The notes beneath the pieces are model-generated. The model searched no databases. It saw only the letters and a list, made by a program, of their open reading frames with translations, and was not told the origin of the DNA. Of a DNA stretch of 15,557 bases, positions 7,867 to 14,998 are shown one piece after another. The position numbers and the translations under genes are program-made. This DNA comes from Desulfobulbaceae bacterium (GTDB lineage Bacteria > Desulfobacterota > Desulfobulbia > Desulfobulbales > Desulfurivibrionaceae), in NCBI GenBank assembly GCA_003517965.1, contig DOZO01000012.1:1-15557 (forward strand). Direction: 5' to 3'. The first letter of the stretch is position 1, and each line of letters opens with the position of its first letter.

Positions 7867-8541
7867 ATGCGATGCAAAAGGCTCAACCAATCCGGCTTCA
7901 CTCTGGTGGAAATCGCCATCGTCCTGGTCATTATCGGCCTGTTGTTGGGCGGGGTGCTGAAGGGGCAGGAAATGATCACCAACGCTAAAATAAAGAGCGT
8001 TGTCAATGACATGAATGGCATATCAGCCGCTCACAACTCTTATCTTGACCGTTACAAAACTTTACCTGGCGACGAAACAGCAGCTGCTTATACGGCACGA
8101 GGCTGGGGTGCCACCATACCTGCCGGTAACGCAAATGGTAGCTTGGGTATTCTTGTCGGGGCAACCTTTACCAACCCCGCAGTAGGTGAGGGCGCCGGAT
8201 ATTGGCAATCCTTACGCGCTGCGCAAATGATTGGCGGCGCATTAACCAGCGCCGCTTTGCCTACCAATGCGGCTTCCGGTTTGGTAGGAATAAATGGTGC
8301 AGTCACATATGGCAATAATGCGCCAACCGTCTGCGTTTCTGGCATTCCTCCCAAAATCGCGCTCGGTGTTGATATAACAGTTGATGGCCCTTTACCAGCG
8401 ACCGGAATTGGCAACAATGTTGGTGTTCTACGAGGTGCTGCTAACGCTGCAGCACCTTTAGCACCTGCGGCTGCGGCCCCAGGTGCAGCAGCCTATAATG
8501 AAACAGCTGCCACCTTCTGGACTTTGTGTCGGCCTATATAA
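7867..8541 (+). CDS. Type IV pilin-like/pseudopilin protein (possible major subunit)
   Basis: This 224-residue prepilin has leader MRCKRLNQSG, cleavage G10|F11, and mature FTLVE with Glu-5, followed by a classical hydrophobic helix (IAIVLVIIGLLLGGVL). The next segment KGQEMITNAKIKSVVNDMNGI...YLDRYKTLPGD (32-69) is typical of a widespread prepilin group unlike the LPCPA group upstream. Cys-156 and Cys-221 may form the C-terminal disulfide loop. The stretch 189-209 is an unusual Ala/Pro-rich run. A strong ribosome binding site (AGGAGG, 7852-7857) and its own promoter and terminator imply high, independent expression, which is why it is the best candidate for the main filament subunit. Confidence 0.88.
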   Translation: MRCKRLNQSGFTLVEIAIVLVIIGLLLGGVLKGQEMITNAKIKSVVNDMNGISAAHNSYLDRYKTLPGDETAAAYTARGWGATIPAGNANGSLGILVGATFTNPAVGEGAGYWQSLRAAQMIGGALTSAALPTNAASGLVGINGAVTYGNNAPTVCVSGIPPKIALGVDITVDGPLPATGIGNNVGVLRGAANAAAPLAPAAAAPGAAAYNETAATFWTLCRPI

Positions 8542-8555
8542 AAAGAATCCTGCCA

Positions 8556-8596
8556 TACAAATAAAAGCCGGGCTTAACGCCCGGTTTTTATTTGTA
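8556..8596 (+). terminator. Strong, symmetrical intrinsic terminator
   Basis: An 18-bp stem (8556-8573 with 8579-8596; one G-T pair, otherwise Watson-Crick) surrounds a TTAAC loop, with GC core CCGGGC/GCCCGG and a T-run (8585-8589) in the descending arm. The A-tract in the ascending arm makes it potentially bidirectional. It separates the pilin gene from the PHP gene, whose ribosome binding site lies just 4 bp further on. Confidence 0.9.
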
Positions 8597-8613
8597 AAAA
8601 AAGGAGGCCTCAC

Positions 8614-9264
8614 ATGATCGATCTGCATACCCATTCCCTGTTCAGTGATGGGGAGCTTGTTCCGGCCGAACATCTGCGCCGGGTGGAAATCCTTGGTTAT
8701 TCGGCCATAGCGATCACTGATCACGCAGATTCTTCCAATCTGGATTTCATCATCCCACGGCTTGTCCAAGCGGCGGCGGATCTTAACCGGTATTTCAAGA
8801 CCCAGCTCTTGCCCGGGATCGAACTTACCCATGTGCCGCCAGAGCAATTTGCCGAACTCACCCGCAGAGCCAGGGAACTTGGTGCCAAGATCGTGGTCGC
8901 CCACGGGGAAACCCCGGTTGAGCCGGTGCGTCCAGGAACCAACCGGGCTGCTCTTGAAGCAGGCGTAGATGTCCTGGCCCACCCCGGTTTCATCACCCTG
9001 GAAGAGGCGCGGCTGGCTGCGGACAAAGGTATCCTTCTTGAACTCTCCGGTCGTCGGGGACACTCGCTCACCAACGGCCATGTGGCAAAAATTGCCCTTG
9101 CCGCCGGAGCAGGTCTGGCGGTAAACGCCGATGCCCATGGGCCTGGAGATTTTCTTACCGCAAAAATGGCGGAAACAGTCGCGTTGGGAGCCGGGCTTTC
9201 CAGCGAGGAGTACGCCCGGATTCGGGCAGATATGGCAGCGTTGGTTGCCAGAGTAACGACTTAA
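8614..9264 (+). CDS. PHP-domain metal-dependent phosphoesterase
   Basis: This 216-residue, soluble protein has all the metal-ligand motifs of the PHP superfamily: DLHTHSLFSDG (His-5, His-7, Asp-12), ITDH (Asp-36, His-37), the Glu of PGIE (Glu-70), AHGE (His-97), AHPG (His-123) and NADAHG (Asp-173, His-175). It is likely a histidinol-phosphatase-like or YcdX-like phosphoesterase with a trinuclear metal site; substrate unknown. A near-ideal ribosome binding site (AAGGAGG, 8601-8607) supports the ATG. Because a terminator lies immediately upstream, its promoter either overlaps that hairpin or it depends on read-through. It ends convergently with the HhH gene: the two stop codons share TTAA. Confidence 0.88.
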   Translation: MIDLHTHSLFSDGELVPAEHLRRVEILGYSAIAITDHADSSNLDFIIPRLVQAAADLNRYFKTQLLPGIELTHVPPEQFAELTRRARELGAKIVVAHGETPVEPVRPGTNRAALEAGVDVLAHPGFITLEEARLAADKGILLELSGRRGHSLTNGHVAKIALAAGAGLAVNADAHGPGDFLTAKMAETVALGAGLSSEEYARIRADMAALVARVTT

Positions 9265-9752
9265 TCGGCAACAAGATGGGTCTTTAATATCTCCAGCTTG
9301 ACCGGACCGACCCCCCTTACCGCATCCAGTTCCTCAATGGCATTGATCCTGCCGTAATACTCACGAAATTCAATGATTCTCCTGGCAAAGGCCGGGCCGA
9401 TACCCGGAATGGTGGTCAACAGTTCTTCATCTGCCTGGTTGATGGGGATAGGCTGAAAAAACAGCGGTGCCAGTCTGGCAGGGAGTTGTCCGGAGGCTAA
9501 AGCATCTTGTCCTGAAACTGGTCCGGCCTGTGATTGATCCCCCATCAGGTACTTGACTGGCACCCGATAAAGCCCAGGGGCTACTCCAGGATCATCTCGC
9601 CAAACCAGTTTTTGCGGGAGAGCAACGTTACCCTGCCGCTCGAAAAATCCACTCTTACGAACACCGGTAATGGCCAGAATGCACAGAGCAAAAAAGACGA
9701 GCACCAACGGGCGCAAGTCCTTTCTCCCTGTATCATGACTTATGCTGTTCAT
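9261..9752 (-). CDS. Membrane-anchored ComEA-like helix-hairpin-helix protein
   Basis: This 163-residue protein has one N-terminal membrane helix (about 14-31, RPLVLVFFALCILAITGV), a linker of about 70 residues, and a C-terminal tandem helix-hairpin-helix DNA-binding domain (about 103-160). The motifs are INQADEELLTTIPGIGPAFA and then AVRGVGPVKLEIL, with hairpins PGIGP (116-120) and RGVGP (146-150). ComEA proteins bind incoming DNA in the periplasm during natural transformation. The longer linker differs from the shortest secreted forms, and no other competence gene is visible here, so a DNA-uptake role is inferred. Its ATG lies inside the last codons of cimA (20-bp overlap), so it is the third cistron of the lysC-cimA operon. 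Confidence 0.82.
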   Translation of the reverse strand: MNSISHDTGRKDLRPLVLVFFALCILAITGVRKSGFFERQGNVALPQKLVWRDDPGVAPGLYRVPVKYLMGDQSQAGPVSGQDALASGQLPARLAPLFFQPIPINQADEELLTTIPGIGPAFARRIIEFREYYGRINAIEELDAVRGVGPVKLEILKTHLVAD

Positions 9753-11325
9753 CCTTCATAAGCTTATAAGTTATACTGTCCACCAAGGCCTGCCAACTCG
9801 CCTCGATAATATCCGGTGAGACCCCCACCGTGCCCCATTGGCTATCGTGATCGCGTGATTCAATCAGCACCCTCACCCTGGCCTCTGTCCCATGTTCGCT
9901 GGCCAGTACCCGCACCTTATAGTCCTGTAACTCCATCTCTTTAAGTTTAGGATAGAACCGGGTGAGCGCCTTTCGGAGCGACTTGTCCAGGGCATTGACA
10001 GGGCCGTTACCAAGGGCTGCGGTATGCACCTCCTCCCCGCCCACGGCCAGCCGAATGGTGGCCTCCTCTTGCAACACTCCGTCCGGAGTCTTCTGACTGA
10101 TCACCCGAAATCCATGCAGATCGAAATACTTCTTCGGTGTTCCCATGGCTCGGCGCATGAGCAGTTCAAAGGACGCCTCGGCCCCTTCGTATTGAAAGCC
10201 CTGATTTTCGAGGTCCTTCAGCTCTTTGACAATGGCGCTGACCACCGGATCTTTGCTGTCCAGATCCAAACCAAATTTTTTCCCCTTGACCAGCACGTTG
10301 CTTTTGCCTGAGAGATCAGAGATCAACACCCGGCGCACGTTGCCTACTTTTTCCGGTTCGAGGTGCTCATAAGTAAGGGGGTTGCGCTGCACGGCGCTGA
10401 CATGAATGCCTCCCTTATGAGCAAAGGCTGACTGCCCCACATAGGGTTGATACTTATTGGGAGAAAGGTTGGCCAGTTCGCTGACAAATCGGGAAACCTC
10501 GGTGAGCCGGTGCAGGTTGGTGGCCGCCGTAAACTCGTAGCCCATTTTCAAAGCCAGGGCCGGCATGATCGAGGTGAGATTGGCGTTGCCACAACGCTCG
10601 CCAAAGCCATTAGCCGTGCCCTGCACTTGGGAAGCGCCAAGGGAGACAGCGATAAGAGAATTAGCCACGGCGCACTCGGAATCGTTGTGAGCATGAATGC
10701 CGAACTGAATCGTGGATTTTTTCGCCGTAAGGTGCACTTGCACCGCTTCGATAATCCCGGCAAGTTCGGTAGGCAGGATGCCACCGTTTGTTTCACAGAG
10801 CACCAAACAGTCAGCGCCACCGGCAATAGCTCGATCCAGAGTAGCAAAAGCGTATTCACAATTGGCCTTAAAGCCATCGAAAAAGTGTTCCGCATCGTAA
10901 AATAGATGCGGAACATGGGGCCGCAGATACCTCAGCGACTCCTCGATAATCAGCAGATTGTCATCAAGCCCGATGCGCAGGGCATCGCGCACATGGATAT
11001 CCCAGGTCTTGCCGAAGATAGTAATGGCCGGAGTTTTTGCGGCCAACAGGGCGTTTAGGTTTTGATCCTGCTCAGCCTGATTGCTGAACAGTCTGGTGCT
11101 GCCAAAGGCCGTAACTTTGGTATGCTTGAGCGCATACTTCTGAATCTCCTTGAAGTATTCTACGTCCTTTGGGTTGGATCCCGGCCAACCACCCTCGACA
11201 AAGTCGATTCCCAGATCGTCAAATTTAAGGGTTATGCGCAGCTTGTCCTCTACCGAGAGATTAAAGTTCTCGGCCTGAGTGCCGTCTCGCAGAGTAGTGT
11301 CATAGATGGATACTGGATGCGTCAT
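9733..11325 (-). CDS. cimA: (R)-citramalate synthase
   Basis: This 530-residue protein is the expected length of the CimA group of the isopropylmalate-synthase superfamily. It condenses acetyl-CoA with pyruvate to give citramalate, the threonine-independent entry to isoleucine. The N-terminal TIM-barrel shows the catalytic start YDTTLRDGTQAENFNLS (8-24), the CimA-type FYDAEHFFDGF (142-152), the metal site HAHND (211-215) and FGERCGNANL (241-250). The C-terminal third (about 390-520) carries the LeuA-type regulatory domain, which binds isoleucine in known CimA. The alternative, a homocitrate or 2-isopropylmalate synthase, is less likely because of the AEHFFDGF motif. The gene starts inside the lysC stop (ATGA overlap). 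Confidence 0.93.
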   Translation of the reverse strand: MTHPVSIYDTTLRDGTQAENFNLSVEDKLRITLKFDDLGIDFVEGGWPGSNPKDVEYFKEIQKYALKHTKVTAFGSTRLFSNQAEQDQNLNALLAAKTPAITIFGKTWDIHVRDALRIGLDDNLLIIEESLRYLRPHVPHLFYDAEHFFDGFKANCEYAFATLDRAIAGGADCLVLCETNGGILPTELAGIIEAVQVHLTAKKSTIQFGIHAHNDSECAVANSLIAVSLGASQVQGTANGFGERCGNANLTSIMPALALKMGYEFTAATNLHRLTEVSRFVSELANLSPNKYQPYVGQSAFAHKGGIHVSAVQRNPLTYEHLEPEKVGNVRRVLISDLSGKSNVLVKGKKFGLDLDSKDPVVSAIVKELKDLENQGFQYEGAEASFELLMRRAMGTPKKYFDLHGFRVISQKTPDGVLQEEATIRLAVGGEEVHTAALGNGPVNALDKSLRKALTRFYPKLKEMELQDYKVRVLASEHGTEARVRVLIESRDHDSQWGTVGVSPDIIEASWQALVDSITYKLMKDEQHKS

Positions 11326-12548
11326 GCGTCGTTGCCTTTGCCCAGTTCAAAGGCGTCATGCAAGGCCCGAACCGCCAATTCGGTGTATTTCTCCTCGATG
11401 ACGCAGGAGACCTTGATCTCGGAGGTGCTGATCATCAGGATATTGATTCCCTCTTGAGCCAGAACCTTAAACATGGTAGAGGCGATGCCCGCGTGGTTAC
11501 GCATGCCCACCCCGACAATAGAGACCTTGGCGATGTTCTCAGAACCGGTCACCCTTTCGGCACCGATCTCAGAGCCAACCCGCTCAATGATCTGCATGGT
11601 TTTTTTGTAATCAGTACGCGGCACGGTGAAGGTCATGTCAGTAAGCGCCCCCTCGCGGGTGTTCTGGATGATCATATCCACCACAATCCCCTCGCTGGTG
11701 AGCGGATCAAAGACCTTGGCTGCGGTGCCGGGCACATCTGGCACCCTGGCGATGGTGATACGGGCTTCGTTCTTGCTGCAGGTTACTCCTGATACCGGGT
11801 TCGATTCCATTTCCTTATCCTCCTCTACCACCCATGTTCCTTCGGTTTCCGTAAAAGTGGAACGAACATGGACAGGAACTTTGTATCGTTTGGCAAAACC
11901 GACCGAGCGAATATCCAGCACCTTGGCGCCGAGACTGGCCAGTTCCAGCATTTCATCATAGGAGATGCGGTCTATCTTTCTGGCGGTCGAGCAGATGTTG
12001 GGATCGGTGGTATAGACTCCTTCCACGTCGGTATAGATCTCGCACTCGTCCGCTTTAAGCGCGGCGGCCAAGGCTACAGCCGTGGTATCTGAACCACCCC
12101 GACCCAGGGTGGTGAGATCGCCATCTTCGGTAACTCCCTGAAATCCGGCCACCACCACAATCCTACCTGCATCCAGGTGTCGGTTGATCAACTCCGCGTC
12201 GATCTGTTTGATCCTGGCCTTGGTATGCATCCGATCAGTGGTAATCTTCACCTGATCACCCAAGAGCGAGATAGCATCAAGCCCCGCCTCCTTCACCGCC
12301 ATAGCAAACAGGGCGATGGTCGCCTGCTCGCCGGTGGCCAGAAGCACATCCATCTCCCTTGGATCAGGAATGGCCTGCATCTGATTAGCCAGATCAACGA
12401 AACGGTTGGTCTCCCCGGCCATAGCCGAAAGCACAACCACCATCCGGTGTCCCTTGCGGCGGTAGCCCATGACCCGTTCGGCCACCGCCTTGATTTTTTG
12501 CGGGTTCGCTACCGAGGTCCCACCGAATTTCTGCACGATTAACGCCAT
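11322..12548 (-). CDS. lysC: Aspartate kinase
   Basis: This 408-residue protein is a monofunctional aspartokinase, the first step to lysine, threonine, methionine and diaminopimelate. It shows the phosphate-binding KFGGTSV (7-13), the TTLGRGGSDTTAVALA motif (147-161), and VEGVYTTDP (175-183). Two ACT domains at about 264-335 and 341-405, including DVPGTAAKVF and NHAGIASTMF, carry feedback inhibition, usually by lysine and/or threonine. Start at ATG 12548, with AGGAG 12 nt upstream and AGGT nearer. It is the first gene of the operon, and a structured leader lies immediately upstream. A fused homoserine dehydrogenase domain is absent. Confidence 0.96.
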   Translation of the reverse strand: MALIVQKFGGTSVANPQKIKAVAERVMGYRRKGHRMVVVLSAMAGETNRFVDLANQMQAIPDPREMDVLLATGEQATIALFAMAVKEAGLDAISLLGDQVKITTDRMHTKARIKQIDAELINRHLDAGRIVVVAGFQGVTEDGDLTTLGRGGSDTTAVALAAALKADECEIYTDVEGVYTTDPNICSTARKIDRISYDEMLELASLGAKVLDIRSVGFAKRYKVPVHVRSTFTETEGTWVVEEDKEMESNPVSGVTCSKNEARITIARVPDVPGTAAKVFDPLTSEGIVVDMIIQNTREGALTDMTFTVPRTDYKKTMQIIERVGSEIGAERVTGSENIAKVSIVGVGMRNHAGIASTMFKVLAQEGINILMISTSEIKVSCVIEEKYTELAVRALHDAFELGKGNDA

Positions 12549-12577
12549 TGCTACCTGTTTCTCCTGATCTGTTATAT

Positions 12578-12611
12578 AAAAAATCCGGCTCCCCTTCTAT
12601 TATAGCCGGAT
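12578..12611 (-). terminator. Intrinsic-terminator-like hairpin in the lysC leader
   Basis: On the - strand an 8-bp stem (ATCCGGCT at 12604-12611 and AGCCGGAT at 12583-12590) with a 13-nt loop is followed at once by a run of six T (12583-12578). It ends 29 nt before the lysC start and is read in the same direction as lysC, so it would either attenuate the operon or end a small upstream transcript. Confidence 0.75.
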
Positions 12612-12780
12612 AAGCCGTTGGGCAGAATGTTGGACATCGAGTCCTACCAAAACGGCATAAAGCTGAGTTGAGCAGCTTGCCTGCTCAAACGAAACTTATA
12701 CCCTCTGGGTGCAAGAAGCCGTAAAGACGAAGTAGAAGAGCAGAACATTTAGCACGACTCCTAAATTCCGAAAACACAGT
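12612..12780 (-). promoter_or_regulatory. Structured leader region upstream of lysC (unassigned RNA)
   Basis: Two hairpins precede the terminator-like stem on the - strand. Hairpin A: TTGAGCAG/CTGCTCAA arms (12681-12688 and 12668-12675) with a 5-nt loop, extended by an outer stem 12695-12702 pairing with 12654-12662. Hairpin B: outer pair 12651-12655 with 12615-12619, and inner GGTAG/CTGCC-type pairing. The outer strands of A and B share bases 12654-12655, so the two may compete. A 34-codon ORF (12748 down to 12644), with AGGAG at 12762-12758, runs through hairpin A. I do not recognise a known riboswitch: no T-box motif, and no lysine-riboswitch core I could find. It may also be a dispersed palindromic repeat rather than a regulator. 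Confidence 0.45.
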
Positions 12781-12987
12781 GTGCAACAATTTCATTTTTT
12801 TTTCAACTGCACAAATTACCGAAGACATGATTTTCTAATAGTACAAAGGCTTGCCCACAAAATACTTGAGTCTCTCACAATACTCCTTTATGATCCGCTT
12901 AAATGTTCCTCAATAGAAACACCTACTAACTTCTCTATCGAGCATCTCCATGGCAAGGTAGAATATAGATTCCCTGTTGGAGGTACA

Positions 12988-13353
12988 ATGTCTACCAAAA
13001 AACATCCCCAGTCAGAACGACATGAGCACAAACCTGAAAAGGAGCTACGCTGGCAAGGGCACGCTCCGGATGGGAAAAAAATAAAAAAAGAAATTTCCCG
13101 CCTGTGGAAAAGCATTTACGAAAAGCTGGAGCAAGGACAGGTACCCTCCCCTGCCGAAGAAAAATCCCTTATTAATGCCTTTGATAGCTATACCATTTTC
13201 GCAGAACCAACCTGGCATGAAGAATGGCGCACCTGCCTCACAACTCTCCAGCAAGCTTTAGCCTGCGCCAGCAAAGGAGATATGCCCAAAGCTCAGGAAT
13301 ATGCCGCAGAGGTGAATCGTCTCACCAAGACCTGCCATAAAAAATACAAGTAG
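12988..13353 (+). CDS. Hypothetical lysine-rich soluble protein
   Basis: I chose the ATG at 12988 because GGAGG (12979-12983) precedes it and the earlier in-frame GTG at 12781 would add A+T-rich, non-protein-like sequence. The product is 121 residues with no signal peptide or membrane helix. The His/Lys/Glu-rich N-terminus (residues 2-35) is probably disordered. Residues about 31-50 and 57-120 look helical, ending in RLTKTCHKKYK. That C-terminus resembles the last helix of a cytochrome c'-type four-helix bundle, but the first Cys of CxxCH is missing (Thr-113) and there is no export signal, so heme binding is not supported. It sits 8 bp before the Fe-S/DUF3786 gene and probably acts with it. 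Confidence 0.7.
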   Translation: MSTKKHPQSERHEHKPEKELRWQGHAPDGKKIKKEISRLWKSIYEKLEQGQVPSPAEEKSLINAFDSYTIFAEPTWHEEWRTCLTTLQQALACASKGDMPKAQEYAAEVNRLTKTCHKKYK

Positions 13354-13361
13354 CGATTGCG

Positions 13362-14162
13362 ATGAATCCCTTCGAGATTGTTAGACGAACCCCGAAAAAC
13401 AATTGCGGTCAATGCGGCTACCTTACCTGCCTTGCCTTTTCCGTTGCTGTAGCCAAAAGTGGCGAGACTTTTGATAAATGCCCTTATCTTGACACCTCCG
13501 GCCTGAATGTTGCGCAACAACAAGGCCCTGCCCTTGAGGAACTTCCCGGACACCGCGATCTTGCCCTCAGAGAACACCTTAAAGACAAAATATCCAGCCT
13601 GGATTTCACCCTTATTGCCGCCCCCTTGGGCGCTACCTTATGTGACGGAAATAACCAAACCCTGTCATTTTCCTTTCTTGCTCAACAAGTACTCCTGAGC
13701 AGGCAAGGAATTCTCCTCGACGGCTGTATCCCGGATGATCCCAGAGATCAGATCCTCATCTACAATTATGTCTACTCCCAGGGTGGGGCAAAACCGGCCT
13801 TGGACTGGATCGGTCTGGAAACCCTGCCAAACTCCATTTCCAAGGTAAGAACCCTTGCCACTTACTGTGAAAACAGGCTGGCAGAGATATTCGTCCATCT
13901 TCCGGTTGAGACAATAATGACTGCATGCCATCGCTTAGGAGGCGTTGCCCACCCCTCACCATCCGCCACCTTCGGGTGCATCATCCCGGTCTTGCCCATG
14001 ATTCCGCAATATCTTGTCTATTGGGCGGAAGAGCCAGAAGACGGCTTTCCTGCCAAGGTCAAGGTTATGTTCGATCGCCAGGTGCTGAATTTTCTCGATC
14101 TGGAATCTCTGATCTTTACGGCGGAACGTCTGGCCGATCGTCTTGCCGCCCTGCTCGCATAA
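13362..14162 (+). CDS. Fe-S-cluster (CdhD-type) and DUF3786 domain protein
   Basis: This 266-residue soluble protein opens with a four-cysteine iron-sulfur motif (NNCGQCGYLTCLAFSVAVA, Cys-15, 18, 23, and Cys-40 of KCPYL). This is the pattern of the 4Fe-4S domain at the N-terminus of corrinoid Fe-S protein large subunits and related factors. The remaining part (about residues 95-255) matches the DUF3786 type by its LLSRQGILLDG, YVYSQGG, and PMIPQYLVYWAEEPEDGFPAKVKVMFD segments. The biochemical role of this family is not established; an electron-carrying or corrinoid-linked role is inferred from the cluster motif. The gene has no strong ribosome binding site and lies 8 bp after the lysine-rich protein gene, suggesting coupled expression. 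Confidence 0.82.
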   Translation: MNPFEIVRRTPKNNCGQCGYLTCLAFSVAVAKSGETFDKCPYLDTSGLNVAQQQGPALEELPGHRDLALREHLKDKISSLDFTLIAAPLGATLCDGNNQTLSFSFLAQQVLLSRQGILLDGCIPDDPRDQILIYNYVYSQGGAKPALDWIGLETLPNSISKVRTLATYCENRLAEIFVHLPVETIMTACHRLGGVAHPSPSATFGCIIPVLPMIPQYLVYWAEEPEDGFPAKVKVMFDRQVLNFLDLESLIFTAERLADRLAALLA

Positions 14163-14261
14163 AATCCGAGATAAATCCTCCCCCGAGACTCAGGTGGTTT
14201 GACACCTATCAGGCCGACAAAGATGTGGATGCTTGGGCGGGAATTACCCTCTCCCCTGAAC

Positions 14262-14543
14262 TCACTCTGTAGCGGTTAAAGAAGATGAGTATAAACGTCT
14301 TTCCTTGTGACCAATTTTAACAATCAAAATGACCACTCTATCGTCATGTATTTCGTAAATAATCCTAAAATCGCCAGACCGTATTTTATGAAAAGCATTA
14401 CTTCCCTTCATCTTGGTAGCATTGGGTTCTGGTAATTTGTCACTTAACTCTTCAATTTTCTTCTTAATCCGTAACACGTCCTTCTTAGGAAGACCTTGCA
14501 AGCTTTTCATCACAGAAGGCCTAAATTCAATAGCGTATTTCAT
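14262..14543 (-). CDS. RelE/ParE-family toxin
   Basis: This 93-residue basic protein has the RelE-type layout: N-terminal strand KYAIEFRPS, two helices (MKSLQGLPKK and VLRIKKKIEELSD), then KIRSGDFRIIYEI (53-65) and VVILIVKIGHKERRLY (70-85). Arg-55, Arg-60, His-79, Arg-82/83 and Tyr-85 match the positions that usually contact mRNA in ribosome-dependent RelE nucleases. It lies 3 bp downstream of a Phd/YefM-type antitoxin gene on the same strand, as in relBE-type modules. A ParE gyrase poison is possible but less likely given the conserved basic and aromatic residues. Its base composition is visibly more A+T-rich than the pilus genes, which suggests horizontal gain. Confidence 0.85.
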   Translation of the reverse strand: MKYAIEFRPSVMKSLQGLPKKDVLRIKKKIEELSDKLPEPNATKMKGSNAFHKIRSGDFRIIYEIHDDRVVILIVKIGHKERRLYSSSLTATE

Positions 14544-14546
14544 GAA

Positions 14547-14798
14547 TTAAATCCCAAGCTGCTTCCAGAATTCCTGGGCCGGGATGTTGCAACCTGGCTC
14601 TGCAAGGGCTTTATAAGCATCTTCAATATCTATATAGTCTTCAATCTGCTGAATCAATTTAAGTTCCTCCATAGAAACCAAGGCGGCAACCCCCTCCCCC
14701 CTGCGAGTTAAGATAAACGATTCTTTGCCATACATGACCTTGTTAACAATATCAGAAAAATTCTTCCTGGCCTCTACTGCAGAAATTGTGATTGTCAT
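14547..14798 (-). CDS. Phd/YefM-family antitoxin
   Basis: This 83-residue protein has the family's N-terminal DNA-binding signature: TISAVEARKNFSDIVNKV, then ESFILTRRGEGVAALVSMEELK (about 26-47). An acidic, likely disordered C-terminus (EDYIDIEDAYKALAEPG) would wrap the toxin. The antitoxin gene comes first and the toxin follows after 3 bp, as usual. GGAGG sits 6 nt before the ATG on the - strand (14809-14805). Autorepression is expected through the operator repeats just upstream. Confidence 0.87.
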   Translation of the reverse strand: MTITISAVEARKNFSDIVNKVMYGKESFILTRRGEGVAALVSMEELKLIQQIEDYIDIEDAYKALAEPGCNIPAQEFWKQLGI

Positions 14799-14814
14799 AC
14801 AATGCCTCCATTGT

Positions 14815-14836
14815 GTACGTTATGTACATAAAGTAC
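14815..14836. promoter_or_regulatory. Operator-like GTAC repeats upstream of the Phd/RelE pair
   Basis: Three GTAC sites occur at exactly 9-bp spacing (14815-14818, 14824-14827, 14833-14836) in a mostly A/T stretch. Each is itself palindromic. They lie directly ahead of the antitoxin ribosome binding site and would overlap its promoter, as expected for an autorepressing antitoxin. The promoter itself is not clear. Confidence 0.45.
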
Positions 14837-14891
14837 AATGAGCATTCAGCTTCGTCAATAGACAAAACACTGCAATAATCCGATGATAGAC

Positions 14892-14915
14892 CCCATAGTT
14901 CTAATCCCATAGTTC
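14892..14915. repeat. Short direct repeat CCCATAGTTC
   Basis: CCCATAGTTC occurs at 14892-14901 and 14906-14915 with a 4-bp gap, in the middle of the 260-bp region between the two toxin-antitoxin pairs. No function is evident. Confidence 0.4.
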
Positions 14916-14998
14916 CACACTTCTGCAAATGTCCGAAAGTCTTACCTGGTGCCCCCCCAATTCGCCCTTGAGTTTTCTTCGCGCAATTGCACCTTCTC

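Larger units (their letters stand above)
12549..12987. other. 439-bp intergenic region between divergent lysC and the lysine-rich protein gene
   Basis: The lysC-proximal half holds the hairpins described separately. The other half (12781-12987) is A+T-rich. A GTG-initiated upstream extension of the neighbouring + strand ORF to 12781 is unlikely to be coding. A possible -10 (TAGAAT at 12959-12964) lies 24 bp before the + strand ATG, with no convincing -35. No tRNA or other recognisable RNA gene was seen. Confidence 0.6.

Noticed and set aside
12578..12780. Known lysine riboswitch or T-box in the lysC leader
   Set aside because: I could not find the T-box AGGGTGG-type motif or the conserved lysine-riboswitch core by eye; the element is left unassigned.
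12781..12987. N-terminal extension of the lysine-rich protein from a GTG
   Set aside because: The A+T-rich extension lacks protein-like composition and a ribosome binding site, whereas GGAGG precedes the ATG at 12988.
14163..14272. Protein-like tail (RWFDTYQADKDVDAW...) in the gap before the RelE gene
   Set aside because: It reads like coding sequence but has no start or recognisable family, and overlaps the toxin gene's end by a few bases; too short to call a pseudogene.
13925..14272. Second + strand open frame over the end of the DUF3786 gene
   Set aside because: It is out of frame with the DUF3786 protein, which has motifs to its last residues; only its tail outside that gene is noted.
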